This document shows, piece after piece, positions 23,982 to 34,599 of a stretch of DNA of 61,139 nt. Under the pieces are notes generated by a model. That model made no database searches and was not told where the DNA came from. It saw only the letters and a list, made by a program, of their open reading frames with translations. The position numbers and the translations under genes are program-made. How positions within the stretch are numbered: the stretch's first letter is position 1; the number at the start of each line of letters is the position of its first letter. Source of the DNA: Pseudoflavonifractor phocaeensis (GTDB lineage: Bacteria > Bacillota > Clostridia > Oscillospirales > Oscillospiraceae); the NCBI RefSeq assembly GCF_021531375.1, contig NZ_JADYTU010000010.1:1-61139 (forward strand). Direction: 5' to 3'.

Positions 23982-25166
23982 TCCAAAATGATTGAGGCCG
24001 AGCGGCAGACCAGCAGCCGAGCTGAGCGCAGAGAACAAAAACGTCGCCAGATGCAGGACGAGATTTCCTATAATCAGCGCGGAAATGGTGTCATTGTCAT
24101 CCCTCCGCAAAAACGGCGAGAAATTGCAGCGGAACCACCCAAACTCCGCGTTGCGGCATATTGCCGCGTCAGCACGCAGGAGGAACAACAGATCGGCAGT
24201 TTCGATATGCAGATTCATCATTTTACCAAGAGAATCGAAGCCAATCCGCAATGGGAACTGGTTGAAATCTATCAAGATGAAGGGATAAGTGCAACTACCG
24301 TAGAAAAGCGTCTGGGCTTTCAGAAAATGATTGCCGACGCGGTGGACGGAAAAATTGACTTGATCCTCACGAAAAGCATCAGCCGTTTTGGTAGGAATAT
24401 CGTGGATATTCTGGACAATCTGCGAACACTTTCTGCTCTGAATCCCCCTGTTTCCGTCGAGTTTGAAACGGAGGGAATTACCTATACCGGTGATGGACGG
24501 AATAACCTCCTGATCTCACTATTGGCTGCTCTGGCTGAAATGGAATCCCAACAAAAGAGCGAGGCAATTAAGGCTGGTATCCGCTGGCGCATGGCGGAGG
24601 GCATTTACAAGTTCTCTGTGCAGAACACGTTGGGCTTCTACCGTGACCACTTTGGGCGGTTGGTTATCGAACCTACCGAGGCAAGAATTGTTGAGTACAT
24701 CTATGAAAGCTGCTTGGAGGGCGCAACGCCAGCGGAAATAGCTGCTGCCCTGACAGAGCAGGGGATCAAATCTCCCATGGGTAATGACCTCTGGTCTGCC
24801 GGTACTGTCCGCAGCATCCTCCGAAATGAGAAATACTGCGGTGATGCCTTGATGCAGAAAACCTATACCAAAGATTTCCGCACACACAAGTCGGTTAAAA
24901 ACACGGACTTGAATATGTATTTCAAGGAAAACCATCACACAGCGATTATCAAAAAAGAGGATTGGATAACAGTACAGAAACTGCTGTCAGAGCGGCACAG
25001 CACGGCAAAACGAGCTGCATTGCGTCGCCTGAGCAATCACTTCGTCGCATACCGCGTGAAAGATGGTCTTTTCAAGGGCTATCTGATCATGGACTCCCGA
25101 TGGTCTTTTATGGAACGTCAGGAGTTTATGAAAATCGTGGATGAGGCGCAAAACACAATGAAATGA
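23964..25166 (+). CDS. Large-type serine recombinase (site-specific integrase), 400 aa
   Basis: AGGAGG sits 7 nt before ATG 23964. After a charged 65-residue N-terminal extension comes the resolvase catalytic domain: AAYCRVSTQEEQQIGS (nucleophile Ser about residue 78) and SISRFGRN. The recombinase DNA-binding domain follows (LGFYRDHFGRLVIEPTEARIVEYIYE..., and NEKYCGDALMQKTYTKDF, the usual domain junction). It is shorter than the 500-plus-residue phage integrases and lacks the long C-terminal coiled coil and Cys4 ribbon. It lies 1.3 kb from the attachment site inside rlmD and is the best candidate for the enzyme that inserts the island. Confidence 0.9.
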   Translation: MAKTLDSKMIEAERQTSSRAERREQKRRQMQDEISYNQRGNGVIVIPPQKRREIAAEPPKLRVAAYCRVSTQEEQQIGSFDMQIHHFTKRIEANPQWELVEIYQDEGISATTVEKRLGFQKMIADAVDGKIDLILTKSISRFGRNIVDILDNLRTLSALNPPVSVEFETEGITYTGDGRNNLLISLLAALAEMESQQKSEAIKAGIRWRMAEGIYKFSVQNTLGFYRDHFGRLVIEPTEARIVEYIYESCLEGATPAEIAAALTEQGIKSPMGNDLWSAGTVRSILRNEKYCGDALMQKTYTKDFRTHKSVKNTDLNMYFKENHHTAIIKKEDWITVQKLLSERHSTAKRAALRRLSNHFVAYRVKDGLFKGYLIMDSRWSFMERQEFMKIVDEAQNTMK

Positions 25167-25179
25167 AAGGATTTTTACT

Positions 25180-25611
25180 ATGAACTTTGATTTTTCCGCT
25201 TTGAACTTTGAAACCATTGATTCCAACATCAACGCCTACCCTGATATGTTCCTGAACCAGAATGGCGTGACCTTCACCAAGAAGGTGCTTGAGGACTTGG
25301 GTTATCCCGCCTATGTCCTGTGCCTAATGGATGCAAAGGCGAAGGTGTTTGCGATCCGTATGTGCAAGAGCAACGAGCCGAAGGGATTTAAGTTCTCCAA
25401 GCCGAAGGGAGAACAGAAGGGTGTCGTAACAATTTCCAACAAGAACCTGCTTGACCCACTGCGGGCTGTTACGGGTGAGGACTATATTCCCGGAAAGCGG
25501 TATAGGGTGCGTGGCTTCTGGGTTGCTGACGCAAAAACCATGTGCTTTGACCTTAACGAGGGCGTTCAGGAGGACTTTCGCCCTGTTACGCCGAGCAATG
25601 ACGCAGAATAA
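25180..25611 (+). CDS. Hypothetical recombinase-associated protein, 143 aa
   Basis: GAAAGGA lies upstream; the gap to the recombinase is 13 nt, so the two are co-transcribed. The protein is basic and soluble. Its middle (PKGFKFSKPKGEQKGVVTISNKNLLD) suggests a nucleic-acid-binding beta-domain. I do not recognise a named family. A recombination-directionality or accessory role is possible from position only. Confidence 0.65.
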   Translation: MNFDFSALNFETIDSNINAYPDMFLNQNGVTFTKKVLEDLGYPAYVLCLMDAKAKVFAIRMCKSNEPKGFKFSKPKGEQKGVVTISNKNLLDPLRAVTGEDYIPGKRYRVRGFWVADAKTMCFDLNEGVQEDFRPVTPSNDAE

Positions 25612-25930
25612 CCCCTGATACTCAGGGAGAAAATGGAGAGGCAAAGAGCGGCGGCAAGCCACCTGAGCGAGAAAGCCACCTCTCCCTTTTCTCCCTCGCT
25701 GCGGCTATGGAAACCGTGGAAAACCGCAAGTGGTTTACACACCGTTCCAACAGCCTGCACTTACCCTCTTTTTCCTCTCCGGATTTCTCCCTATACAGAG
25801 AAAACGTGTTCATTTTTGTTCCGAGAACGTACAGTTACCGTGATAGGTAGAGCGCAGTATGTCAACACGGCATAGAAAAACAAATGGCACGCAGGAGGGA
25901 TTATCCTCCAAAAAAAGCCCCGAAGCATGA
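25612..25930. other. Non-coding right flank of the recombinase module
   Basis: This stretch follows the recombinase-associated gene and precedes the terminator at 25.94 kb. Short frames exist on both strands, but they lack ribosome-binding sites and protein-like composition. I see nothing clearly functional. Confidence 0.4.
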
Positions 25931-25975
25931 CAAAAAGAAGCCCAGCACGCGCCGTTTGACGTGATGCTGGGCTTC
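25931..25975 (-). terminator. Terminator facing the rlmD direction
   Basis: An 11-bp stem (GAAGCCCAGCA/TGCTGGGCTTC) with a 17-nt loop is followed on the minus strand by TTTTTG. It lies about 240 nt after the rlmD stop and probably ends that transcript. Confidence 0.55.
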
Positions 25976-26214
25976 TCCTCATTACAGCGATTTTCAGCGG
26001 GTAAAACAATGCTCTGTTTGCAAGAAGCACTTTCGCATTTTGCCAAATGGTGTAAAAATGCTCTATGCCGTAAAATTCCACATCCAAAGGCGTACCGTAT
26101 ACGCTCTGCCGTGCTTTGCTTTCTGATGTGCCTTTTTTCATGCAGGGAGAAAGGATTTCACCGTTCTCACTATCTCCGGTTTTAATAAGGCATTTTTACT
26201 GCCTCACAGTGACT

Positions 26215-27843
26215 TTACTCAGCAATTAAGCCGAAATGCCGCAGAGCATCCTTAATTGCCTCGACCTTTTCAGGCGGGCATGGATGATACTCATGCTTCC
26301 TCTGCTCCACAGCGTTCGGCGCTTTGTGCATATCCAATCCGACCATGCGCTTGACCTCTGCAATATATGCAGTATGGACTTTGAAGCCGTACTTCTCCTG
26401 CACATATTCCTGAATACGCTTATAGGTCGGATGCTCCTTGACCTCGCCGGTTTCCACTTCCATTCTGACTTCAACTGTCAGTGGATTTGTTTCCCGTGAC
26501 AAGAGGACCACCGTCTCCACATGTGAAGTCCGTGGGAAAAGGTCCACCGCCTGGGCCTTGACGGCCCGGTAACCCAGTTCGCCCAGCCGTTTCACATCCC
26601 GGGCCAAGGTGGCCGGGTCGCAGGAAACGTAGACGATGCGCTCCGGGGCCATGGAGGCCAGGATGGCAGGCACTTCGGGCCCCAATCCCTTCCGGGGCGG
26701 GTCCACGGTGATGACTTGGGGGCGCACTCCCTCCTCTGCCAGCTTCTGGGCCACAGCCCCGGCGTCGCCGCAGAAGAACTCCGCGTTTTCGATCCCATTG
26801 CGTCCGGCATTTCCTTTGGCATCCTCAATGGCCTGGGGGACGATCTCGGCGCCGATGACCTTTTTTGCCCGCCGGGCCAAAGCCAGGGAGATGGTGCCGA
26901 TGCCGCAGTACAGGTCCAGTACCGTCTCCTCCCCCGTCAGCGCCGCAAAGTCCAGCGCCACGCCATACAGGCGCTCCGTCTGCGCCCGGTTGATCTGAAA
27001 GAAGGAGGGAACCGACAGCCGGAAGGTAAGGCCCCTCAGATCCTCCTCCAGCCAGTCCCTTCCCCATAGGGTCCGGTACTCCGGGCCAAGGATCACGTTG
27101 GTATCCCGGGTGTTGAAGTTCAGCACCACTCCTGCCAGACCGCCGTGGGCCCGCCGCAGGGCCTCCACCAGTTCCCCGCCGAAGGGCACCCCCTCGCCGT
27201 TGACCACCACACAGCACAGGGACTCCCCCCTGCTGTTGGTCCGGACATAGAGATGGCGGATCAGTCCGGAGCCCTCCTCCTCCCGGTAGGCCGGGACCGA
27301 GTGCGCCTCCATCCAGCCCTTGAAGGCCCGGCGCAGGTCGGTCACGCACTGGGGCTGGAGCAGGCAGTCCCCGGCATCCAGCACATCATGGCTCCGTGGC
27401 CGGTAGTAGCCAATGGCAAGGCCATGTTTCTCCTGGGCGACGGGGAACTGGACCTTGTTGCGGTAGCGCAGAGGCGTCTCCGCGCCCAGCACCGGAGGCA
27501 GGTCCAGACGGACGCCGCCCACCCGCTCCAGCGCGTCGGCCACCCGCTGTCCCTTGGCGCACAGTTCCTCGGCATAGGTCATGTGGCGGAACTGGCAGCC
27601 GCCGCACCGGCCCATGAGGGGACAGTCCCTTTCCCGGCGTTCTGGAGAGGCGGCCAGCAGTTCCACGCCCCGGCCCCAGGCCACATTTTTGTTCACCTTT
27701 TCCAGCCGGACCTGCCACCGCTCCCCCCGAATGGTGTGGGGGACGAAGACTACCCGGCCCTCCAGCCGGGCCACTCCCATCCCCTCGGCGGTGTAGCCGG
27801 TGATGTCCAGGGTGTGGACGGTATTTTTCTTCCAATCAGCCAT
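26215..27843 (-). CDS. rlmD: 23S rRNA (uracil-C5)-methyltransferase with island-encoded C-terminal tail, 542 aa
   Basis: It methylates a uracil of 23S rRNA using S-adenosylmethionine. ATG 27843 is preferred because GAGAGG is 9 nt upstream. N-terminal TRAM domain (about 1-60), [4Fe-4S] cysteines C74, C80, C83 and C160, SAM motif DLYCGIGT (310-317), DPPRKG (381-386) and catalytic C408 in YVSCDP. The family's usual end is TSHVETVVLLS near residue 449. Here a further ~92 residues (ETNPLTVEV..HFGLIAE) follow without a stop, encoded in more AT-rich DNA. I interpret the tail as DNA brought by an element inserted at the 3' end of rlmD, a known integration site (rumA) of Gram-positive integrative elements. 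Catalysis should be intact; the effect of the tail is unknown. Confidence 0.9.
   Translation of the reverse strand: MADWKKNTVHTLDITGYTAEGMGVARLEGRVVFVPHTIRGERWQVRLEKVNKNVAWGRGVELLAASPERRERDCPLMGRCGGCQFRHMTYAEELCAKGQRVADALERVGGVRLDLPPVLGAETPLRYRNKVQFPVAQEKHGLAIGYYRPRSHDVLDAGDCLLQPQCVTDLRRAFKGWMEAHSVPAYREEEGSGLIRHLYVRTNSRGESLCCVVVNGEGVPFGGELVEALRRAHGGLAGVVLNFNTRDTNVILGPEYRTLWGRDWLEEDLRGLTFRLSVPSFFQINRAQTERLYGVALDFAALTGEETVLDLYCGIGTISLALARRAKKVIGAEIVPQAIEDAKGNAGRNGIENAEFFCGDAGAVAQKLAEEGVRPQVITVDPPRKGLGPEVPAILASMAPERIVYVSCDPATLARDVKRLGELGYRAVKAQAVDLFPRTSHVETVVLLSRETNPLTVEVRMEVETGEVKEHPTYKRIQEYVQEKYGFKVHTAYIAEVKRMVGLDMHKAPNAVEQRKHEYHPCPPEKVEAIKDALRHFGLIAE
26491..26525. other. Probable island attachment-site region within rlmD
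   Basis: At the codons for HVETVVLLSRE the sequence switches from GC-rich conserved rlmD to AT-rich tail. The change of composition and the end of family homology coincide within about 30 bp. The exact crossover dinucleotide cannot be defined without the other end. Confidence 0.6.
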
Positions 27844-27888
27844 GAGGTACATCCTCTCATTTTATCGTATCTTTATCATAATGCATAC

Positions 27889-28125
27889 TGAACAAAGACG
27901 CAAGCCTTGAAAATCAAGGCTACAAGGGCAATCAGCTTTGTTCAAGTGCAAGGATTTTGCGTAAAATTGCGCAAAATCCTTGCTCGTTCCATTGGTGCGG
28001 TGTGCCGCGCCAATGGAAATACGCATTGTGACAATGTCCAAATTCTATCAAAAGGGCTGAAAACGGCCCTTTTGATAGAATTGTGCGGCAACTGCCGCAC
28101 GAACAAACCGCAAAACGGTTTGTTC
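27889..28125. repeat. Run of six consecutive stem-loops
   Basis: Nearly end to end there are: (1) GCCTTGA/TCAAGGC (27904-27920) enclosed by a 9-bp outer pair TGAACAAAG/CTTTGTTCA; (2) a 14-bp stem at 27948-27983; (3) a 14-bp stem with one G-U at 27987-28018; (4) a perfect 17-bp stem at 28041-28082; (5) an 8-bp stem with a 2-nt loop at 28083-28100; (6) a 10-bp stem at 28101-28125. No ORF is present. It resembles a structured intergenic repeat or mobile palindromic element rather than a set of terminators. Confidence 0.75.
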
Positions 28126-28167
28126 AGCGGACATTATCATATCACGCCCCGTCCCCGGGGACAAGAC

Positions 28168-28201
28168 AAAAAGAGGCCCGGGTTTTCGCAAACCCGGGCC
28201 T
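28168..28201 (-). terminator. Terminator of the symporter gene
   Basis: A 12-bp stem AGGCCCGGGTTT/AAACCCGGGCCT with loop TCGC is followed on the minus strand by TCTTTTTGTC, just after the symporter stop codon. Confidence 0.85.
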
Positions 28202-28211
28202 GGAGCAGTTT

Positions 28212-29615
28212 TTACTTTTTCAGCTTGTCGCCCACGCCGTGGGTGGACTTGACCACCACGCCGGTCAGGGCAAACAGGGCGATGGCGTTGGGGATGACCA
28301 TCAGGTTGTTGAACATGTCGGTCAGCTCCCACACCAGATCGTTGGACATCAGAGTACCCAGGAAGATGAACACCAGGGCGATGACGGAGTAGACCGCCAC
28401 GGACTTCTTGCCGAACAGGTAGATGGCGTTGATCTTGCCGAACAGGTTCCAGCTCAGCACGGTGGAGAAGGCAAAGAAGAACAGGCAGACGGCCACGAAC
28501 ATGGCGCCCAGGCTCTCGCCAAAGACGGTGCCGAAGGCGGTCTGAGCCAGGTTGGCCTTTCCGATGCCCTCGGGAATGGCGCCGGAAGCCAGGATTCCGT
28601 CAGGGGTGTACAGGGTGGAGATGATGACCAGAGCGTTCAGAGTCAGCACCACGAAGGTGTCCATGAACACGCCGATCATGGCTACCACACCCTGGTCGTG
28701 GGGATCAGTGACGTTGGCCTGGGCGTGGGCGTGGGGAGTGGAGCCCATGCCGGCCTCGTTGGAGAACAGGCCCCGCTTGGCGCCCTGGCTGATAGCGGTC
28801 TTGATGGCGTAGCCGAAGCCGCCGCCGATGATGGCCTGGGGCTGGAAGGCGTACTTAAAGATCATGGCAAAAGTGGAAGGCAGGTACTGGATACGGGCGA
28901 TCAGCACCACCAGGCCGCCCAACAGGAAGATGGCCGCCATGATGGGGACCACCTTCTCGGTGACGGCGGCCAGACGCTGGACACCGCCCAGGAAGATGAA
29001 ACCGCAGATGACTACCAGAACCACGCCCACGATCCAGGAGGGGACGCCGAAGGCGGTCTGGAAGGTGGAGCCGATGGAGTTGGACTGGACCATGCAGCCC
29101 ATGAAGCCCAGGGCCAGGATGATGGCCACGGCGAAGAAGCCGGCTAGGAACTTGCCGAAGGCGCCCTTGAAGGCGGTGGTGATGTAGTAGACAGGGCCGC
29201 CGTGGATGGTGCCGTCCTTGTCGATGACCCGGGTCTTCAGAGCCAGGGTGGCCTCGGCGTAGATGGTGGCCATGCCGAAGAAGGCGATGACCCACATCCA
29301 GAAGATGGCGCCGGGACCGCCGGTGAGGATGGCGCCGGAAGCGCCGACGATGTTGCCGGTACCTACCTGGGCGGCGATGGCGGTGGCCAGAGCCTGGAAG
29401 GAGCTCATGCCCCGCTCCTGCTTACCGCCCCGCAGGGACAGGTTGCCGAAGACCTTCTTCATGCCCTCACCGAAGCAACGGATCTGGACAAAACGGGTCT
29501 GAATGGAGTACCACACGCCCACGGCGATGAGCAGGAACACCAGAATGTAGCTGGACAAATAGTTGTTGATATTGGCTACGATAGGGAAAAGTGCGTTTTC
29601 CAGGGATGTTAACAT
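28212..29615 (-). CDS. Alanine/glycine:cation symporter (AGCS family), 467 aa
   Basis: This sodium-coupled importer of small neutral amino acids sits in the cytoplasmic membrane. About ten hydrophobic helices are visible, with the family motif AQVGTGNIVGASGAI and later GLFSNEAGMGS..PHAHA. ATG 29615 has AGGAGAGG upstream; an open frame runs further up through the riboswitch but is not coding. The tandem glycine riboswitch and terminator in the leader show that glycine controls expression, so glycine (and possibly alanine) is the likely substrate. It is a single-gene transcript ending at the strong terminator. Confidence 0.93.
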   Translation of the reverse strand: MLTSLENALFPIVANINNYLSSYILVFLLIAVGVWYSIQTRFVQIRCFGEGMKKVFGNLSLRGGKQERGMSSFQALATAIAAQVGTGNIVGASGAILTGGPGAIFWMWVIAFFGMATIYAEATLALKTRVIDKDGTIHGGPVYYITTAFKGAFGKFLAGFFAVAIILALGFMGCMVQSNSIGSTFQTAFGVPSWIVGVVLVVICGFIFLGGVQRLAAVTEKVVPIMAAIFLLGGLVVLIARIQYLPSTFAMIFKYAFQPQAIIGGGFGYAIKTAISQGAKRGLFSNEAGMGSTPHAHAQANVTDPHDQGVVAMIGVFMDTFVVLTLNALVIISTLYTPDGILASGAIPEGIGKANLAQTAFGTVFGESLGAMFVAVCLFFFAFSTVLSWNLFGKINAIYLFGKKSVAVYSVIALVFIFLGTLMSNDLVWELTDMFNNLMVIPNAIALFALTGVVVKSTHGVGDKLKK

Positions 29616-29640
29616 AACAAACTTCCTCTCCTGACAAAAA

Positions 29641-29670
29641 TCGGACCGGGGAGCAAGCTCCACGGTCCGG
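29641..29670 (-). terminator. Riboswitch expression-platform terminator
   Basis: The stem GGACCGtGGAGC/GCTCCcCGGTCC is followed by ATTTTTG on the minus strand, between the glycine aptamers and the symporter ribosome-binding site. Confidence 0.7.
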
Positions 29671-29732
29671 TTCAAGCGGAAGAAACGCCTCCCCACGAGC
29701 GCGCCAAACGCCCGGTGGAAGCCGATTTTCTT

Positions 29733-29905
29733 ACCTCTGTCCTTTTGCCTGAGAGATTGGCGGGCCATCTTTGTCCCGCGTTGCACCTTCGGCACTCGTC
29801 ATTGAGCTTCTCCAGAGTCACATCCGCGCACAGTCCTCGCCCCGGCGGGGGCGCCTGAGAGTGTTACTCCTTCGGCAAGCGGTAACCGCTGTTTTCCTGC
29901 ACGTT
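29733..29905 (-). promoter_or_regulatory. Tandem glycine riboswitch
   Basis: Two aptamers are visible on the minus strand. The first has GCCGAAGGAGTAA, ACTCTCAGGC and GAGGACTGT; the second has GTGCCGAAGGTGCAAC, AATCTCTCAGGCAAAAGGACAGAG. These are the conserved glycine-aptamer cores. The linker is short, as in cooperative tandem forms. It precedes the AGCS symporter and its terminator. Confidence 0.92.
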
Positions 29906-29933
29906 TCGTCTGTCTTATTTTGTTGTGAGACAT

Positions 29934-29962
29934 ACAATACCACAATCCCCCTTCCTTGTCAA
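29934..29962 (-). promoter_or_regulatory. Promoter of the glycine-riboswitch transcript
   Basis: TTGACA, 17 nt and TATTGT are seen on the minus strand just upstream of the first aptamer. Confidence 0.7.
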
Positions 29963-30075
29963 CCCCCGGCGCACATTTATGCGCCATTGGCGGATTCCCG
30001 TCCTTTTTCCCTCTGCTCTTTGGTGATTTTTGCCGGGAAAGTTTACAATTAGGTCTTTTTTCCGCTCCTGGAGTA

Positions 30076-30084
30076 TGCTATACT
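30076..30084 (+). promoter_or_regulatory. Extended -10 promoter element of secA
   Basis: TGCTATACT (extended -10) lies about 62 nt before the secA start; no good -35 is visible at the usual distance. Confidence 0.5.
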
Positions 30085-30145
30085 AAATTGATTTAATATG
30101 TGGTATTCTGTTCAGATACCCCACAACAAGAGGTGTTTTTCTGAT

Positions 30146-32902
<2,757 letters not shown>

Positions 32903-32911
32903 ACTGAAATC

Positions 32912-32947
32912 AAAAAAGGCTTCCCGCCGGAGCGGGAAGCCTTTTTT
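32912..32947. terminator. Bidirectional terminator
   Basis: AAAAAAGGCTTCCCGC and its complement flank CGGA, giving A/T tracts on both sides. It serves secA and the convergent acyltransferase gene. Confidence 0.9.
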
Positions 32948-32948
32948 A

Positions 32949-33995
32949 TTACGTCAAATAACTCCCCACTCCAGGGATCAGGGAGAGCAGCCAGGCGAAG
33001 GGGACGGACAGCAGGAAAAATACCGCCGCAAAGAACGGCACCGACACCACCGGGGAGAAGGCCAGCAGGGACACCCCCAGCCGCTGGAACACCAACACCC
33101 AAAGCTGGTGGAACAGATAGATGCCGAGGGCATACGCCCCCAGCTGGGACACCGAGCGGCGGCGGGAGCGTTCCTCACTGATCCCCAGCACATAGCGGAA
33201 CAGTGTGCAGAAAGCCGCGGCGGTAAGGACCACATTGGGGGCGGTATACAGGTACCACAGGTCCCGTCCTCCCCCAAAGAAGGACTTGCCCATCAGAGTC
33301 AGTACCATGCCCAAAATGCCCAGGATATACAAAAGAAACTCCGGCACCCGTCCGATGGTGTAGTGCCGCAGGTACCAGCCTCCCACATAGCAGCCCGCCC
33401 AGCCCAGCACCAGATGGACCCGCAGCCGGTCCAGAAGGGTCACCACCACCCCGTTGGGATGGAAAGCGGACCACATAGGCAGGACGGAGGCAAAGAGGAA
33501 GCAGAGGACCAAAAAGTACCGGACCTCTCCCCTGCTGGCCGAAGAGACAAAGCGGTGGAGCACCGGATGGACCAGGTACAGTCCGATGAGGGGGTACAGG
33601 ACCCACAGGTGGAAGTAGGTATTGCCCTTTGCGGCGGACACCAGAGCCGCCCACACGCCGCCCAAGCTCAAAACGCCGCCTCCCAGCAGCTGGGAGGCCA
33701 CAGCGTAAAGCGCCCCCCAGAACACCAGTAGCCCAAAAGCGGGCAGGACCAGCCCCGCCATGGCCGAGGAGAAGCTGGGCTTGCCCTCCTCCAGCGCGAA
33801 CATGCCCCACAGCATGAACAGCGCGGGGATAGACCAGGATGTCAGTCCCTCGTATACTGAGAGCACCTGCCACGCCCCGGAGCCTGGGCTCACGCTCTGC
33901 TGTCCGCTCTGAGCCAGCAGGAGCATGATGGCGCACAGGACCGTGAAAGCGCGAAAAAAGCCGGGCCAGCCGATATTGCGATCACCCTTGGCCAT
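32949..33995 (-). CDS. Acyltransferase-3 family membrane protein, 348 aa
   Basis: This is an integral membrane O-acyltransferase-like protein with about ten hydrophobic helices, of the OafA/WecH type that acetylates surface glycans. FFRAFTVLCAIMLL at the N-terminus corresponds to the usual helix 1 with R but lacks the classic R-x10-H histidine; Gln or Ser are found where His would be expected, so activity is uncertain. The start ATG overlaps the stop of the VOC gene by one base (TAATG), showing translational coupling. The substrate cannot be told. Confidence 0.75.
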   Translation of the reverse strand: MAKGDRNIGWPGFFRAFTVLCAIMLLLAQSGQQSVSPGSGAWQVLSVYEGLTSWSIPALFMLWGMFALEEGKPSFSSAMAGLVLPAFGLLVFWGALYAVASQLLGGGVLSLGGVWAALVSAAKGNTYFHLWVLYPLIGLYLVHPVLHRFVSSASRGEVRYFLVLCFLFASVLPMWSAFHPNGVVVTLLDRLRVHLVLGWAGCYVGGWYLRHYTIGRVPEFLLYILGILGMVLTLMGKSFFGGGRDLWYLYTAPNVVLTAAAFCTLFRYVLGISEERSRRRSVSQLGAYALGIYLFHQLWVLVFQRLGVSLLAFSPVVSVPFFAAVFFLLSVPFAWLLSLIPGVGSYLT

Positions 33996-34366
33996 TACCT
34001 TTTCTCCGGCACGATCTCGATCCAGTAGCCGTCGGGATCGGTGATGAAGTAGATGCCCATGGCAGGGTTCTCAAAGCAAACGCAGCCCATGGCCTTGTGC
34101 TTTTCATAGAGCTCCTGGTAGCGGTCGGTGACGAAGGCCAGGTGGAACTCGCACTCCCCCAGATTATAGGGCTCGGTCCGGTCCCGGAGCCAGGTCAGCT
34201 CCAGCTGGAAATCGCTGCCCTCCCGGTCCCCCAGGTAGACCAGCTTGAAGGAGCCGTCAGCGGCCTCCTTCTCCCGCACCGGCGTCAGGTCCAGCGCCTC
34301 CCGGTAAAAGGCCAGGCTCTTGTCCAGGTCCAAAATATTGAAGTTGAAATGATTGAATTTGATCAT
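33995..34366 (-). CDS. VOC-family glyoxalase-like protein, 123 aa
   Basis: Vicinal-oxygen-chelate fold: two beta-alpha-beta-beta-beta halves, with NHFNFNILDLDKSLAFYREALDL at the start, FQLELTW, FHLAFVTDRY, and YFITDPDGYWIEIVPEK at the end. Metal ligands fit H6 (N-terminal), E (QLEL), H (FHLAF) and E (IEIVP), as in lactoylglutathione lyase GloA. The length is typical. GAGAAATCCCGT-type weak Shine-Dalgarno (AAAAGGAG) is upstream. It is first in a two-gene operon with the acyltransferase. It may detoxify methylglyoxal, but related lyases share this pattern. Confidence 0.85.
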   Translation of the reverse strand: MIKFNHFNFNILDLDKSLAFYREALDLTPVREKEAADGSFKLVYLGDREGSDFQLELTWLRDRTEPYNLGECEFHLAFVTDRYQELYEKHKAMGCVCFENPAMGIYFITDPDGYWIEIVPEKR

Positions 34367-34538
34367 ACGGGATTTCTCCTTTTCGTGGGTAAAACTTCTC
34401 CCCCATTATATCCAAGCTCCTGCCGAATTGCAACCGGAAGCGCCGTCTCTTCCACACCGCCGGCATTGGTCTGTGTTTTCCGCCGCCAGCGAAACTGCCA
34501 AAGAAAGCCCAAGCCCCGGCAGCCTGGAGCCAAGTCAA

Positions 34539-34566
34539 AGCCGGCGGCACACAGGTGCCGCCGGCT
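34539..34566 (-). terminator. valS terminator
   Basis: A perfect 12-bp stem AGCCGGCGGCAC/GTGCCGCCGGCT with loop ACAG lies about 34 nt after the valS stop; the minus-strand tail TTTGACTTGG is only weakly T-rich. Confidence 0.6.
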
Positions 34567-34599
34567 CTCGTAGCTTTGTATTGGTTCGGACCCTTCCGG

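Noticed and set aside
25791-26141. A 116-codon minus-strand frame between the recombinase module and rlmD
   Set aside because: It overlaps the terminator hairpin, lacks a ribosome-binding site and looks unlike a protein.
27889-28125. CRISPR array
   Set aside because: The hairpins differ in sequence and spacing; there is no repeated unit separated by constant-length spacers, and no cas gene is nearby.
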